NCBI GenBank assembly: GCA_037380725.1
Contig: JARRRL010000092.1
Location: 1-13,748, forward strand
Source: JARRRL01 sp037380725
GTDB taxonomy: Bacteria > Pseudomonadota > Gammaproteobacteria > Pseudomonadales > JANQJO01
Length of the DNA stretch: 13,748 nt
Direction of reading: 5' to 3'
Shown here: positions 13,566-13,748 of the stretch, in pieces
Layout: the number at the start of each line of letters is the position of its first letter
Position numbering within the stretch: position 1 is the first letter of the stretch
Notes under the pieces: generated by a model
Seen by the model: only the letters and a program-made list of their open reading frames with translations
What the model was told of the DNA's origin: nothing
Database searches by the model: none
Made by a program: the position numbers and the translations under genes

Positions 13566-13748
13566 TTAGAAACTGATTGCGTTGAGCAAATGAATTGCGT
13601 CTTTATTGGGCACAATAATATCTGCTAGAACCTCAAGTGCGGCAAGATTTAATCCTAGCTCGGGTTCATCTTCAGTATTTTAAGCCTTCTAACGATTGAC
13701 TATAATGTTGCTTATATCACCTAGTCCACCGGGTGTTTTGTTTACAGC
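13566..13748 (-). pseudogene. Probable 3' remnant of an unidentified gene with two in-frame stops, cut by window edge
   Basis: Read on the minus strand from the window edge, one frame runs 19 codons, meets TAG, two codons later TAA (13682-13680), and then runs on for 37 codons to a TAA at 13568-13566. Both parts look coding: the first contains NKTPGGLGDISNIIVNR, the second an acidic start, an amphipathic LAALEVLADIIVP segment and NKDAIHLL. The shared frame and the hairpins just past the last stop suggest a gene broken by nonsense changes. No start lies in the window, and I do not recognise the family. Confidence 0.3.

Overview
The window looks like chromosomal DNA from a free-living or host-associated gammaproteobacterium of roughly 50% GC. 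The evidence is the mfd gene followed by a CsiV-family gene (a neighbourhood typical of Gammaproteobacteria), a MiaE-type tRNA hydroxylase, and a YadG/YadH-like ABC exporter pair. The species cannot be fixed from the sequence. Dense coding blocks are separated by AT-rich, gene-poor stretches that hold short repeats and apparent gene remnants.

Layout, left to right. Positions 1-749 are AT-rich and hold no convincing long gene, only small open frames and short repeats. A small membrane protein (750-998) precedes mfd (1086-4577), whose ribosome-binding site lies in the right arm of a perfect hairpin next to a consensus -10 box. A CsiV-like envelope protein (4629-5621) follows. It overlaps a secreted polysaccharide-monooxygenase-like protein (5585-6892) that exposes an N-terminal histidine after signal cleavage and ends in a sorting-signal-like tail. 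Next come a MiaE-like di-iron tRNA hydroxylase (7157-7834) and a family-2-type glycosyltransferase (7831-9120), which overlap at a TTGA stop/start. All of these are on the + strand.

A 22-bp tandem array (9155-9242) marks the convergent junction with a - strand operon, transcribed from right to left: a YadG-like ATPase (11563-10637), a YadH-like permease (10640-9879, ATGA overlap) and an AlkA-like DNA glycosylase (9834-9223). A ~440-bp gap with hairpins and a membrane-helix open frame on the - strand leads to a + strand guaB-type IMP dehydrogenase (12010-13410). The last ~340 bp hold hairpins and what looks like the 3' end of a broken - strand gene.

The most notable gene is the IMP dehydrogenase. 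The catalytic barrel is complete (catalytic Cys loop, Arg-Tyr flap, conserved C terminus), but the tandem CBS regulatory module is cleanly missing, and about 91 hydrophilic residues precede the usual start of the family. No guaA follows it, and remnants flank it. It may be a purine-pathway enzyme freed from nucleotide control, or a second, specialised copy. Other items worth checking are the mfd leader hairpin, the LPMO-like protein, and the tandem array that duplicates the 3' end of the glycosylase gene. I see no tRNA, rRNA, CRISPR array, transposase or complete mobile element.
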